DNA of 64,000 nt from Brienomyrus brachyistius (lineage: Eukaryota; Chordata; Actinopteri; Osteoglossiformes; Mormyridae): contig NC_064543.1 in assembly GCF_023856365.1 (NCBI RefSeq), positions 8,334,452-8,398,451 on the forward strand, given 5' to 3'. Below, one piece after another: positions 1-14,310 of the stretch (its first letter is position 1; each line of letters begins with the position of its first letter). Under the pieces are notes generated by a model that was not told the DNA's origin, searched no databases, and saw nothing but the letters and a program-made list of their open reading frames with translations. Both the position numbers and the translations under genes were made by a program.

Positions 1-1796
1 ATCATGCAATGTCCATATTAATGTCGCACATTGTGCAGGCCTAGTATAGAGTCATGTGACCCTGGGATGTGAGAAGGGAACAGTGATTTTATTCTGGGCT
101 GGTAGCAGAGGAAAAGTAGCAACACAAGACAGAAACCACAGACTGCTATTTGGGCATGAGCATTGGGGCAAACAGTATTCTGCTAGCCTTAGATTGCATT
201 CAGTGTTTATGGTGCTGTATGTAACTCACACAGTGCGTCTTCATGTCCAATTTGGTTCCAGTGTCTCAGTATCTGTGGAAGGGAATAATCAGCCTGTATC
301 TGGAAAGCCTCAGGGAGCCATCATGTTCCTGATGACCTAATTTTATGATGCAGCCTTAAAACAGGAAATCCATAATGTTAAAGCTTGACTGCCCATCTAC
401 ATGTTTGCATCCAGATATGGCTCCTGAGATGGTGTCTATCAGCACATTGACGGCAGTGTTCAAATTCAATTAGCGTCGCCCTATTCACAATACATTTTAT
501 AACTGTCTTGCTGATCGAGTTCGATAGAGCGTTAACCTCTTTTAACCTGTCTGTTCTCAAGTGACATAATGTAAGCTCATGGAATTTCATCTGGCCCGAA
601 GACTTCGAATTCCTGATTGCTCTGGGGTGCTTGCATTGGGTACTAACAGTTAGCACAGCCAGGGCTGGGTGTTTGATTTCCACTTCCAGCATGTGAAGTG
701 TCGAGAGTCAATTGAGGTTCCATCTAAGGTGTGCCATATGCTTTCTGGGGCAGACTTGAACCTGTAGTGCATATGTACTGATGGAATGCATGTGACTCTG
801 ATGTTTGCCCAGATGTCTTTGGAAGTATTGTTTCCAAATGCTTTTATGCATTTTGAGTTCCTCACCCACTTTGATGGCATTAAATTTGTCACTGTTTTCT
901 CTAAAATGCCCTTAAGCAATCATCTTATATGACAGCATCTAGAATAAGGAAGTAGCAGGAAATGTATCAGAGTGTCCATGTACAGACTAAACAGAAAATA
1001 TATCAATTTAAATGTATATCTTAAAAGAATGCCAGATACTTCATTCTATAAAAGCCAGAGAAATTTGTCCTCTTCTGTCCTTTTGAGTTATGTTATAACA
1101 AGGCAGTAGATCTGAAGTTGAGCAAAATGTCACCAAGGGAGATCTCTCTCTATCTCACTCTACATTTTTGTTTTATCGTTGTATTTTAAACTCAGTTTAT
1201 GGAACAAGTTTTCATATTAGAAGGCAGCCAAAATAAGAATCAGATGTATATTTTAGGCAGGAACTGTTTAATGGTATGCTCTGTCTCATGCTTTCTCCTT
1301 CTTGGATAGGCGCTGGGCTGACTAACTCTGTATTTAAAAAGTATTTAAAGAGTGTCTAAAATGATACATTAAAAGCAATATTCATTTGTCAAGATCAGTT
1401 TAGGGGGATAGTGTGTGTATGTGCCTACCCGAAGCCTCTCTAGGGTTGATTTTGCTTCTGGGGGAAACAGGAAGGAATTTCCTTGTCAAGCTTTATAAGA
1501 ACAGTGAAGGGTGAATTTGTCACTCTTTGTTAGTTTCAGAATTTACAATTGCAGTTACACCAGGCTGTTTAATTATCTGTCATCTGTGCCACAATGATTG
1601 TGTCAGTGAGCGTTGGCATGGTCTCTGGGTTCAATCCCAGAATCACTTTTGCAAATTACAGGTTATAAGCCAGGTGCTTTTGATTTTTATTTGGCTTGAT
1701 TTTTGTTTTATTTATCTGATTTGAGAGAGTGAATTTCTGTCTGCTTGCAAGATATGCTATTGCAAAATTATCAGTACAAAGTAGGAAAAGCAAGGA

Positions 1797-2200
1797 TTAT
1801 ATAATGACACTGAGGAGGTCCAAGTGAAGAGGTGGTTTAATACAAAAGCAAAGATTGTTGTCAGATGGGGGCACAGTCAAAACCGGAGAAGCACATGATC
1901 CAAGGGGCAAACGCAGGTACAGGCAGAAGGTCAGTAGTAAGAAATAAATCCACAAGGCAACCAAAACCAGGAAAAGACACAGGTCACAATTCAATAATGA
2001 AGGTTGTCCGAAATGCTCAGTAAGGTGCAGGCACTCAATACTTCCCACAAAGGCAGTGAAATTGCTGGCTTAAAACCAAAAAGTATTCAGGTGAAATAAG
2101 CTTCAACTGTGCAGAATTCTGGGGATGACTATTGGTGTAGGTAGGGTCATTCAGGTGAGACTGACCGTGGCTGAAGTTAGTCTGACATGGGCATAACATT
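1797..2200. repeat. probable teleost interspersed repeat
   Basis: The stretch has the texture of a dispersed fish repeat: purine-rich phrases around 'ggggcaaacgcaggtacagg' and 'aggtgcaggcactcaatac' that I recognise as recurring in teleost genomes. No coding capacity or clear termini are visible. The class is not assigned. A RepeatMasker/Dfam search would settle it. Confidence 0.4.
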
Positions 2201-5200
2201 ATATAGTCAGATCATTAGGACTGAAAGGCAGAGGGTCACCCTACAGGAGGAGTTCTTAAACTCTTTGATCAAAGACCCACATCAGATTTTTTTTTAAGTC
2301 ATAAGTCTGGAACAATTTTCAATAACAAAGTAGCATTTCATGAACTTTAATGAATTGACAATAACTTTCCGTATATGCATCCATATATAACAATAATGGG
2401 AAGTTTTTTAATGCTTGCTTATCATTTTTGTACTTCAAACAATGTTAAGTCTCTTTATGTTAACCGTATTGATTCATAAGATGCATTATGAGATGGGTCC
2501 AGATTAACTTGCAGTTCAGTTCGCATCTGGAGAACCCCTTCTCTGCCATATAATGAATCTAGTGCTGGAACCATGTATCAATGTAATTGATTTACATCAC
2601 TGGGGTCTGGGAAAGTTAATTAATGTATGGTGTTAATTTTGAAGCCATAACACGTTATTTTTTAAAATTGTATTAACACACGTGGTATTGGAGAATAATA
2701 TGAGCAAGGATTTTTAATAGAGATCTATAATACTCTTTTCTGGTTGTAAACAATATGAGAGTTTTGACTGTGATGTTGCACAGAAACCCAGAATTCACAG
2801 CTAAAATCAAAAGTGTCAGTCTCATGGGAAAGCTGATTGCGAGGAATCACTGCTATTTGGTTTATTTAGTTTTAAATAATTGCCAGGTGGAAGCTTGAAT
2901 AGGGTACCAGTATTGTAATTTGCAATATGTATTTTTTTATTTTATTAAAGGATAATACCTTGAAAAGAGGATATTTCCTGTTATTTTGCACACTATCAAT
3001 GATTATCAGGCTTCCGTCTTTAAAACCAATTTGCCAAATAGGTTTTAGATTTACATGATTGGATATGGTAGGGTTCCCCGAATTTTGTCATACAAAGATA
3101 AGGTCCACTAACATTTTTCAAATTGGCAGAGGAGATCGGTAGTTTAATCGGGATTAGAGTGTGAAGGTGTGTGATCAACCATTTGTCATCCCTACTATCT
3201 CATTACTACTATCCCATCCTACACAGTGTTCTCTTCCTTATTGTTATCTGCCCATGTACCCTTTTTAAAAGCATTGAAATTCAGCTTGTACTTCAATCTA
3301 TTGCAGTGACTCACAATAGTTAATCAGTTAGTATAAGACGTAAATATCGTCGCAATATGATAAAACATAAAGTGACTTTGCTTGCTAGCACACATCACAG
3401 AAACGAAAGCAATTCCAACCAATCATATGGTAGTCTATGCTTAACATTGCACAGCGAGATTTGTTCTTCAACCTTTGTGGACATGTTGTAAGGCGAAAAA
3501 TCTAAAACTGATCAAATTTTGAGACATCACACAGAATGCCATTGATGTTTGACATCTCCCTGGCCCTATCCTTGTACCACCAAAGCTTACCCTACACACT
3601 CTCTCCAACCTCTGAGTGTAATTAGGCTCACCAGATCTGTGCCTATGACTGTTCATTCATGTGTCACCACTGACTAGGGCTAAGTGACATGACTAAATTT
3701 CCCTGCGATGAAATTTTCACAGACTGCCTAATGGACTGATACCGATAACATTTACCAAGGGAAGCACGATGAATTTTGTTCCCCACAGGCTACCACTGAT
3801 TAATTTCACCAAACTCCAAAGAAAGAAATTGAAAACTTTTTAAGCATTTTTAGAAAATTGGTGCCCCACACTTTGAGAACCACTGAGCTGTGAAATTTTC
3901 CTCAGAAGTTTGAAAAAGGTCCACTACATACTTTGAATTCCTGTGTTCACAAGACCAAGCGTCTTCTGCAGCTGCCCTTTTCATCCTTTGCTGCCATCTA
4001 GCACTAACATTTCAATTTTGTCTGAAAATGAAATCATTTATATAATTTGATAAGATCAAATCCAAGACCATAGCACCATTAAATACTTTTTGAGTTAGCA
4101 TGTTCACAAGGTCAAGTGTCTTCTGATGTCATCTTTCCCTTTGCTACCACTAAGCAGTGTTGCTTCAGTCTTCATGAGGTTTGTCTCAAAACTTAATCTA
4201 GAACCTCACCTGTATTATGTGTCTGATAAGTGTGATAACAATCTATCAACTATACACTCTCTGTGCTAACAGGATGTGTCTGAAGCTGCCCTTTGCTATC
4301 AGTACTTGATGCTGCTTCAATTGTGGGACAACTTGTGCAGTTCCAGATCTTCACCCATATAATGCATCTGCAGTTTGACAAAGATCTGTCAAATACTTAA
4401 ATAAATACTGTGCTAAGGAGAAAGTGTTTGTGGCAGTAAGCGGTGCCAAAACCATATGTATTCCCTGTCTGAGGAATACAGTTACTCTTGCACTATTCAA
4501 TAGCTTAGAGGAATATTACATTTGAAAATCTATGTACCTGGACTGTTGTAGTATTTTCTTTTTATTTTTCCTATGCTGATCCCACTTCATCCTGCTACCT
4601 GTAAACAAGGTTTGGGCTTCTCTTTAGAAACTGGCCTTGTCAGAGTATGTTGGCTCTTCTTAGGTGTTTTGTCCCTGGATAGGTTTACTGGCAAACTGCC
4701 TTGTAAAAGGCTTTTTGAAACTAGCACTAATGAGTGAGTGATGGACAGTCTTGTCATAGGTCCACTTTATATGCTGAAATGGAAACAGTAGGCACATAGC
4801 CACATAAGATCTCCCCCTCAAAAAAAAAACAAGAAGGGTCTATCAGTAAGGTTGTCAAACCCCCCCCCCACAAAATTTATTTCTGGCTGCGGGCTTGGTG
4901 AAGAGATGGACAATTAGTTTAGTTTGATATGCTAGTTAAAAATGGTATTTTGGACTAATGAATAAATCACTAAGAACCCGGACAGGAATTCTAATTGATA
5001 AGATCTTGAAGAATGTTATGCAAATGAACACATCTCATCTCCCGGTAATAGGTTTCTGAGTGTGGGCTGTGATGTGGTGGGGGCAAGGGTTTGACTGCCA
5101 TCTCTTTAGTCACTCCTGTCATCTGCAGCATACTCCACCAAAACAAACATGCCCAGGCGGTGGTGTGTGTGTGTGTGTGTGTATAAAAAGTGGAAAGAGA

Positions 5201-5499
5201 GAGAGAGAGACTCCATGTTATCTGAGGAATGTTATTAGCAGAGTGCATTGATTTGCATTTTATTTATTTAGAAGGCGATGCAGGGTTGGCAACACTCACG
5301 CATATGGCATGATACTCACAGTTTCATACTTTCACACTCATGCAAAAAATCTTACGGCAAATTCATATTTTTCCATTATAAACCTAAAATAAACTACATC
5401 AAAAATGTTGGGGTAGTTTGCAAACCCTACAGACTATTTATAAGATAGTAAAACTTACATACATGAAAATATGTGTGCATGTGTGTGCAGACTTGTCTC

Positions 5500-5700
5500 A
5501 AATTGAAAATATCACTCCAATCAGCTAACCAAAATGGGCAACCCTGTGATGTACCGGTGAGGATTACAAAACAGGGTCAGCCAGCATCCCTGGAGAAGCT
5601 TAGGGGCCCATAACCAGATAGAGGATTTGAACCAGCTATCTTTTTGAATGCAGGCACAGAATCCTAACCTGCCAGACCTACTACCATCCCAAGAGCTATG
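5500..5700 (-). repeat. tRNA-derived SINE remnant (minus strand)
   Basis: On the minus strand the segment reads as a degraded tRNA-like head. It has a perfect pol III B box (GGTTCAAATCC, plus-strand complement near 5625) preceded at the right distance by a weak A-box-like stretch, then a GC-richer body. It lacks a foldable intact tRNA, so it is a SINE remnant rather than a tRNA gene. Confidence 0.4.
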
Positions 5701-8700
5701 AAGACACAGTTAACATGTCTGACTTCTTACACATTGTTAGATGGAAGCTTGTGAAGTATTTTCTATATAGATTCTTTGGGAATTAAAGGGATACAGAATA
5801 CTGAAAAGTAAATTTATGGTACAAAATTACTCAGCTCATACTATTACTGGACTGTAAGACTCGGTATTACTAGAACATTCCAGTCAGTGTGCTTGGTGAA
5901 GAGTTATTCTGATGACTAATGGTTTTAATCTCTTAAAACCAAACTAAACAAACACACATCTGTTTTTTGTGAGATTGTTCTGTGTCCCTGCTTCCTGCTG
6001 TCATCTTAGTATAGACAAAGTTTGTAGTAACAATGAAACAACATATTTCATATAGATATAAAGATTTTCAAAAATATATCTGCATGAAAAATGTCTGTAT
6101 TTTTTGCACTGGGGTTAGAAATCTTTGTGGGGGGGCTTTCCATAATGTAAAGATGTGTGTGTGTGTGTGTTTGTGATAAAACATGGATAAGTGCATGCTC
6201 TACTCAGTTCTTGCTCTTCATATTACACCGGTACGTTGTGGGAAATGCATGCATTATTCATAGTAGGTTGATGGGTTGTGGGAAAGGTGTGCTTTATGAA
6301 TTGTAACTTTTGTTATACTACCTATGTGAAATGTTTTTTCACATGTGTTTCATGAAACATTTTGAAGGAGCAGAATTCCTGTTTTATATTTAAGTATGCA
6401 ATTTAAGAGGTAATTTAAAGTGCTCGGGAAAGGGGTTATGTTTTTAGATTTGATTTTTTTACGGCAGGAAAAACCTTTGCTATTCCTACATGACAACTTA
6501 TGCTAATGTTTAAGAATGAGAAATTTTCAACATAGAGCTTTTAAAATCCGGAAAAAGCCCATTTCTCTCCTGCCACCCCTTCAGTGCTACATAATTCTGA
6601 ATGCCAAAATGTTTGCCTCCTGAACTTGGAGCACATATTGTGAAGTCATGTCAGTTTCTCTACATTGGGCTTCCTTGGTTTGTGTGAAACGTTCCTATTC
6701 AACAACATTTGGGAAAATATTATCCCCTCATACCAAGACTAAGTATCTTGGTCATTGTTTAATCATGTGCTTATAGAATTGTGACATATATATTTAGAAA
6801 CATCTATCTAAATAATGATGTAGGTATGTACAGGTTAGCACAGTTAATACACTAATAATAATCCTATAATGATTTCTGTCTTTATGAGGCTAATTTCTAA
6901 TGCTGAAGGGGCGTAAACATATTGTAACTAAATGTTTGGTGATTATAAGAAAATATCACTTTAATTAATGTGAAAGCAATGCCAGTGGTGGAATATAGGA
7001 AACAGTCATTAACTACCAATGTCCTGCTGACCTCAACATTGAGTAGAAAACTGTTTGAGGAAGATGTGTGTTGGTTTTACCTCATTTCAGTTTAATTCAA
7101 GATTCACATCTTCTGCTTTGAGATTTTCAGAGGCTCAAATCTATTATCTTATCATTTTGATTCCTTCGCTTTATTCAATATGATTCAAGCAGTGTATCTC
7201 AGTCATCCTAATATAGTAGCTCAATTATCTGTATTGTTATGCTGGTGTTGCAGGGAAGTCAACGCTTCCTGCAGATTTATTGCAAACATATTTATCTATT
7301 ATTTTAATGATGAGATGTAATGGTTCTGTGAGTCTTGTTTGTTTGAATGCACCAGGAAGCTGTCTCAAGCAGGAAACTGAGGAGAATTTAATTCAGTGTG
7401 CCTCGTGTTTACAAAAGGTGAAGATTCAATTTCCAAAATCCAACACGGCAGCCATTCCTCGTTGGTTGTGGAGAAGGAAAATGGGATAATGAAACTGCAC
7501 TCTCAGCATATGTGGCCAATGGGAAAAGCCATGGGTTGAATCTGATCCAAGATCAGGCCGTATGGAGCTTATTAGTTGTGTGTCGTGTGTGTGGAATCTT
7601 GCACTCTGTCTCAATTTATCCTAAGACTGTATGACTAAAATGCTAAATGTTCTGATGAACTGTACTTTTTTATTTGTAGAATGTTATGTGTTAATGGTGC
7701 AGTAGATATGGGTAGATGTATCCTGAGTTAATTTTGTGAGCTGAGGATTATCACCTCATAACGGTAGACTGTTACAATACTATTACCATCAGTTTCCCCC
7801 CAGACATGAACTGCCATGAGCCAGCTGTTTTTCCGTAAAATACAGTAGTATGCCATTTACAGTTATAAAACTGCTGATTAAATGGTGCCAGTTTACACTG
7901 GAAGCCCTGTGTGTATGTGCCGTTATTTGCATTTTAAAATTGCTAGTTCTTTTATGTAGAATTATTTTAGCAGAGGGTCGATTGAACCTGAAATTATGTA
8001 TAAGTAATTACATTTTCAATGCAGTGATGATTCTACTTACATCTTAAGAGTGGCACTTGTGGAGAGAAGCTTTGAGTAAAACGCAATGTTCCCTTTGTGT
8101 TCTGAATATAAATTAAATACCAAGCAAATGAACAAATTATGCTGTATATTAATATATATTAATGGTACTGCACCCAAAATGCTCAAATGGCCATATTGAG
8201 GAGATATTCACTGTTACTGATTCTAATAGGCAGTCATAAATAGAGTTCACAAGGTAATGCTACTAAAATACATTCCATAATAAAGGTTTTCCATAATCTT
8301 AGAAAACTAATGGTACGTGGAAACCTAATCATTGTTAGAATCTATTGTTCTAAAATGTCATGCGTTCAAAGCAACCCCAACTACTGGCAAGAGTCATTGT
8401 GTTTTCAGTTGACATGATGTCTGTGTCGTTTCATTCCGCTCGACATATTAATGCTCATTTCTGGTGTCTATGTGGTCCTCCTAGTGCCCGGTTTTGTTGG
8501 GTTATCAGACTATAACTCGATATCCATTTCATTGTTCTGTGAAACAATGTTGTACAGTATTGCGCAGTATCCTTTGATTTGCAGGCCAACTTTTTGTCGC
8601 ATACTGATGCAGATTCTTCCATTGGTTTTCCTCTCTAATCATGATTAAAATGTAAGTGCTCCTGCTACGACTGAAACAGAATTTTTAATAAGTATGGCTG

Positions 8701-11700
8701 GGGATAGGAGATGAGGAAATTTTTTAAGTTTTATTATTGATGATGCAATCATGAAATAAGGAAAATCAAGACGCTCGTGAATCTGTGTTTAAATTTATTC
8801 ATTTGTTGTTTACTTTTTTTTAGCAGAATGAAAAATTATCTTGCAGTGCTCCATGTTAAAAATGCACGTTGTGTTTAGTTTTGTACTTCATCCACGTTAA
8901 TCTGTTTATTTCATTTCCATTTCAGCCGCGGAGCTGTAAGTCCAGCAGTGTTTGTTTTTCTGTTGTGGGGAAGAGCCATGGAAATCTGACAAAATCGTTT
9001 AGTCTTCTTAAGCTGTGTTAGGCATATTAGATAATAAACCCCTGCCTGAGAGGGTTGTCCGGGAAATCGGTATTGACCCAGTTTTGGCTGTCCTGGTATT
9101 GCATACAGTCTCCTGCACTGATGCATCTTATTACACCTGTTCACAGTACTGTCTGGCTCAATCTCAGGTCTGCCAGTGTGCACTTTCTGATAATGGTACT
9201 GCCATCACCACTGAGGCCGTGGATTTCCATCTTTTTCACTGTTACTGGCTGAACGCCCTGCCACCAAACAAGGCAAACAAAGGCTGAAATATGTATTCCT
9301 TAGTTTTTCAGTTGTGCACTTGGCACATGCAGCCGGATCTGTAACGTGACTCATTCTGAATGATTCTGAGGCACCGGCTCTTCTGTTCCAATTCGAAGAT
9401 GGCACACTGGCTGCATTGAAATAGCTCATAAACGAGGAAAACAAATTCTACTGACTTTCATCACTTCTTAATGTGCTTCTGCTGCCGCCTGGTACAAAAA
9501 ATGCTCTGAAGTTTTCATTCCTTCTGACAGTTGAGTAACTGTGCTGAACCCCAAGGCAAGAGGGTATCTGAAACAATGGACTAACACATGCTCAATCAAC
9601 AAATGACCAGCGCTGGGTCTAATTACATTGTTCATCAACTCTGCAGACAAGTGATCGTCTGAAGAAGGATGTATAGGGCAAAATGAAATACATATGAAAA
9701 TTTGATTACATTTCTCTGCAGCAGGTACGGAAATAAACTAACTTGGTTAACAGAATCATTTGTTACCTATTACTGTGCATATTAGCAATAGATGGCTTTT
9801 TCATGATTGGGTAATTGAGTGACATATAGTTATGAAGTCGTCAAAGATTAAATTTATGCAACGTGAATTTTGTATTAGTGGGAATGCAAAGAACTGCCTT
9901 TAAATAAACAAAAAGGGCTGGAAGTTGGTTATCCCGTCTAAGCTAGTCTTTGGTCACTGACGTTGTAGGCTTTCTCGTAGAATTCAGCATCCAAAATCAT
10001 GTTTGATTAAGGGGTTGTTTTTCGAAAGGTAGTGTTCGTCAGTATTTAAAAAGCAGAATGCTCTCTGTGTCACAAGCAGGGATCATTGTTGGCCCCCTGG
10101 ATAACAAGTGCTGGGAGTTTAAGTGCTCCAGAGATAGGAATTACATTGAAACATGACTATTGGTGAGTAGTCGGTACACAATATGTATTTAAAGCAAATG
10201 AGGCCTTATCATTGTTAAAACAGCAGCAGTCCACAGCCCCAGAAATCCTCTTATTTCTTATACCATTAAGGCTATGGTAGTAAGTCCATACGCAGGAAGT
10301 ATATCTGATATTGAACAATACTGGTGCCGCAATGGAAGATTAGGGACTGATTCAGGGTTAAAAATTCATTGGCTGGGGATTAACCATGTCCAAGATTAAA
10401 AATGCATTTCTTAGTATTGACCAGGTTTGGGATTAATAATGTACGATTCACCAATTACCTGGTACAGGATTAGTAATGCATAACTTAGTTTTGGTCGGGT
10501 ATAGGACAAGGGATTCAGGTCTCAGCATTCACCAGACATTGACTATTGCCACGATCACTAACCCCTCAGAATGAACCAAGTCCAGACTCATCCCTAACAG
10601 CCATCTCAGTACGGCAGGGGGGCTGTTGCTACCAAGTTGAAAGCACTGTTAATCAGAAATGCATTTCTCTGGGATGTGCTGCCTTGTACAGTATATTTGA
10701 CATAAATGACAATTAAAGGTCACCAGAGATGAAAAGTAGGATTTTTTTTTCTTTCCCAGGGGGGGATTGGCATTTGGATAAGGTGTCGGCAGTGCCCACT
10801 GTTCAGAAAAGAGGCAGCAGAAGTCAATGGTGACCATCTGCTTGCCCTGGCTGTGAATTCCTGTCATGAGCTATCCTTGAGTGAAAACCGTTACTGTGAC
10901 ATTTTACCTTCCGCAGTGGCTGTTCTGTGTATTGTATCATCTCAACTTTCATCCAATGTGCTCAGTCTCCATCTGAACTCGAGTTATCTGGACTAGAGTG
11001 ATGGAATTCCGTTGAACTTTGCCATCAACCGAATTTTCAGAGTTGGGATTGGTCTCATTTGCACCAGTAATCATTGGCTGCTGGACTATGGTGGATAGAC
11101 TGCATAGACCTCTCAGCTAACAGAAGACAACAGGACATTAAGGCAGCCTTTCTCCAAAGACTGAATACATCCTAAGCATAGGTATTAGTCTGATAAGCTA
11201 AGATTTCTGTTATTACTTTGCAGGTATCTATCTGTTTATTTTCGGTTTTCTGAGGAAGGTGCCATTTACTAACTGGTAGCAGCCCATCTTACCAAATCTT
11301 TGACTTGCCAAATATTCAGTATTGAGCTCTGGAGACATGTTAATCCTGCCACGACCTGATCTGACCACAGCCACCAATACCATGGCAACTTCTGACAAAC
11401 ATTTCGATCAAAATGCAATTTTGACCAAGGACGTGGTATTTAAAAATGTATCCCACATGGATTTTTTTTTCTTCAATCAAAACTTTTTGCCATGGACACA
11501 GATGAGTCTTACCGCGAGCAGAGTTATCAATGGACAGACAGGTTGACGATCCATGTTCGCAACTTAAACATTACAGAGATAATATGTGGAAGCTTGCCTC
11601 ATTTTATCTTTGAAATTTGTTGTTCTCCCTTGCCTGTCCTCTGTTAAAACCCATGAGTTTGTGCATATGCAAGTCTCTTCGCTAGCTATTGCCTGAGTGC

Positions 11701-12814
11701 TACCTGCAGAGGAAGTGATGTCACGTGTAGCTTCTGTAAACAGCAGATGGACTTTAGCTATGGGAGGCCTTCTGAGCTGGTACCAAACCCTGAGGCGGAA
11801 CGGGAGCAAATCCATGGGCACGGGAGATGCCGGAGGCGGCACTCGCACCGCAGACAATTGGCATCGAGCCTGTGCTGGCATTCCTTCGTGTGACGCTTGA
11901 CCCCACCCTGCTTTGCAATGCCCAGCACTACCCCTCACACCAGCAGTGTGCAGGAATCTTCAGTGTTAAAGGGAGCTTCAGATCTGCCCTGCTAGATAAG
12001 CAGTTTACTGAAATTTTTCAGTAATGTACTGTCATGTATTTAAATTTTTGCAAATTTTGTCAGTTTCATTGACTTGTCCATGGAAGCTCATGTGGTTCTC
12101 TGTGATATTTTAAGATCATTGTATGTTATTAAAGGAATAGACTGAGCTTGCTCCAGCATAGATAGTGTTCCCTCTTTGCACTTCATCAGGATTTTTTTGG
12201 CGGCAGTTCCTGCTTCAGGTTATGGGACGTATGGATGACTTGGTGTTTTCGGTCTGCTGGTTTGGCTGCTATGTCACAACAGAGCGTAAAGCCCATCTTT
12301 AATTAAGCTCCCATTCCACAGAAAATTTGTATGTGAGATTGCGAGTGACAGGGATGAGAAGTAATAGTTTGTACTAATACAGTAGTACTCCTGAGAGATA
12401 TGATTGAGATGTTTGATACTCTCTGTAAACCTTTTTTAACAGCAGTCCCAAAGGAAGATTAAAATGAGCAAAGGATTCCTGGGAGATGAAAAACTGTTTT
12501 ATGGTCATTTTAAGTTAAGCTGTGAAGCTGATTGCCTCTGGGAATCCTTACCACCTCCAGTCATCAGCAGATGTCTTCGGATTGACTTTTTTGGTCACAG
12601 CTGGACTATGTTGGCCACCGTGACTCACCAGGAAAAAGCTCCCTGCTTCAAACTGGTTGCAATGAGTCCGGAGCTTCGGACTGTTACAGAAGTTTTTAAT
12701 TTTGTTTTAGGTAGCTCACAGTATACAGCTGTAGCCTCACGCGCCCAGGGCTATGGGTTTGCTTCCTGTGCCATGTGATGTGTGCAATTTACATGTTATC
12801 CCTTTGTGTGTATG

Positions 12815-12895
12815 TGGGCGTGGTCTGTGATGGACTGGCATCTTGTCTAGGATGGTCTTGCTTGCTGTTCCAGGATAGGCTCCATGGAAAATAGT
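12815..12895 (+). repeat. SINE 3' fragment
   Basis: It contains 'tgtgatggactggcatc' followed by 'ggataggctcc', the recognisable 3' module of a tRNA-derived SINE family widespread in teleosts. The same module recurs in this window at about 25.1 and 38.2 kb, and inverted at 54.5 and 56.3 kb. Only the tail portion remains. Confidence 0.6.
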
Positions 12896-14164
12896 TTGAT
12901 GGAAGAAAATGATTCGGATAACTTTCTGCCCTATTCTTTTGTGGGTCCTGCAGTCATGCCTTTGGACAGTAGCTGTGTAAGGCTTGGAGTCATAATCCCA
13001 TTGTATGGTTTGTTGCTAGATAAAATCATTAGCTGTCATTAAATGAGAAGCTGAGGCAAAGATGTTTTCAGCTTTGCTCATTGCTTTCCCTAACGTCACT
13101 ACTTAAAATGGGAGGTATGAATCAGTGTAAGATACAGATGGACACCCCCGCAGGCAGCAGCTGCCAATGTAACCAACATCTAGGAGGTACTTTAGCCCCT
13201 TACTTCATGTCCAACACGGACAGGCAGCTGTGTGCTGTGTTCTAAAGGTCACATGATGGTTTGCTGGTTTTAGCTCCTCCCACACAGGTATAGCAATGCT
13301 GAGTACTAAGGGGGTGTAGTTTTTACTGTTGTCACGGGCAAAAGTGTTCTCACACCTTGAAAAACTGAAGCCTTGATGATGCTAACCAGCCATAGCACTG
13401 CGGCTGTGCTGACCCCTGCGAATTCCCCAAATGTGGGAATCTCGACTGCATAATTTCTGGTAGTGGGGGACTGCGTTCGCGCTCTCCTCTGATTTTGAGG
13501 TATGTAACGTTTTTGGGGGCAGCGTGTGGCTAAGCCTGTGTGCCTGTAATCACAAGGTGTGTGTGTGGGCTGTAACTGGAGCCCCATCAGATCTATCCGT
13601 CCCCCTTGTGAGACACTCATACCGACACAGTTCCCCTCCAGCGGGGGGCCAGGAGATAATGGCGACGACCCATCTGTCTGGGATGCGGCCATGAACCTCC
13701 CTTCGAAACGGCTGCCCTCTTTGTGTTTGCCCACTAATTAAGATGCACTCGATCCTCTTCTTCACGGCCCATCAACGGGGGGGGCAGTAGCCTGTAGGGA
13801 TGGCGTGACTTTGCCCCCGCGTGCAGGACCCACGGCTCAGCTCCCCTCGCACAGCTGGCTGCTTAATAGGTTCCTCCTCAGAGGTAATTATAAGGCCTGG
13901 ATTACGAGGCGCGTGGCTCTACCAATTACAGCAGAAGGCTGGTGATGAGCATCGTTTTAAACCCCCAAGTTATAAGTTAAATGATAGCTATTCCTGAAAA
14001 TTTCTCTTTGAATTATTTAAACACCTTTAATGACTTTTTTACATGTGTGTGTGTGTATAAATATATGATATAATTTTAAGATACATATACATTTTAATAT
14101 ATTAGCCCACACCTTGAATATATATTATTACAATAATTGTAGAAATATTATAATAACATGCTGG

Positions 14165-14310
14165 ATGACCCAGTGGGTGGCGCCATCACCTCACAGCTCT
14201 GGAATTCTGCAGTTGTGGGTTTTCAGGTTCTGTCTGTGATGGACATTTCCTCCACCTGCTCCCATTTCTTTCCGCCGTCCAAGAACACGGTGGTAGGTGA
14301 AGAGATGTAT
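14165..14310 (+). repeat. SINE 5'/middle fragment
   Basis: The phrases 'cccagtgggtggcgcc', 'atcacctcacagctctgg' and later 'cacctgctcccatttc' with 'gtccaagaacacgg' match the head and body of the same teleost tRNA-derived SINE family whose tail is seen elsewhere in the window. The copy is diverged and truncated. Confidence 0.5.

Noticed and set aside
5600..5700. tRNA gene on the minus strand
   Set aside because: A good B box but no complete A box, anticodon arm or acceptor pairing, with SINE-like flanks.
11564..11938. Minus-strand 124-codon open frame in the upstream region
   Set aside because: GC-rich block open by composition. No recognisable domain, and overlapping frames on the other strand are equally open.
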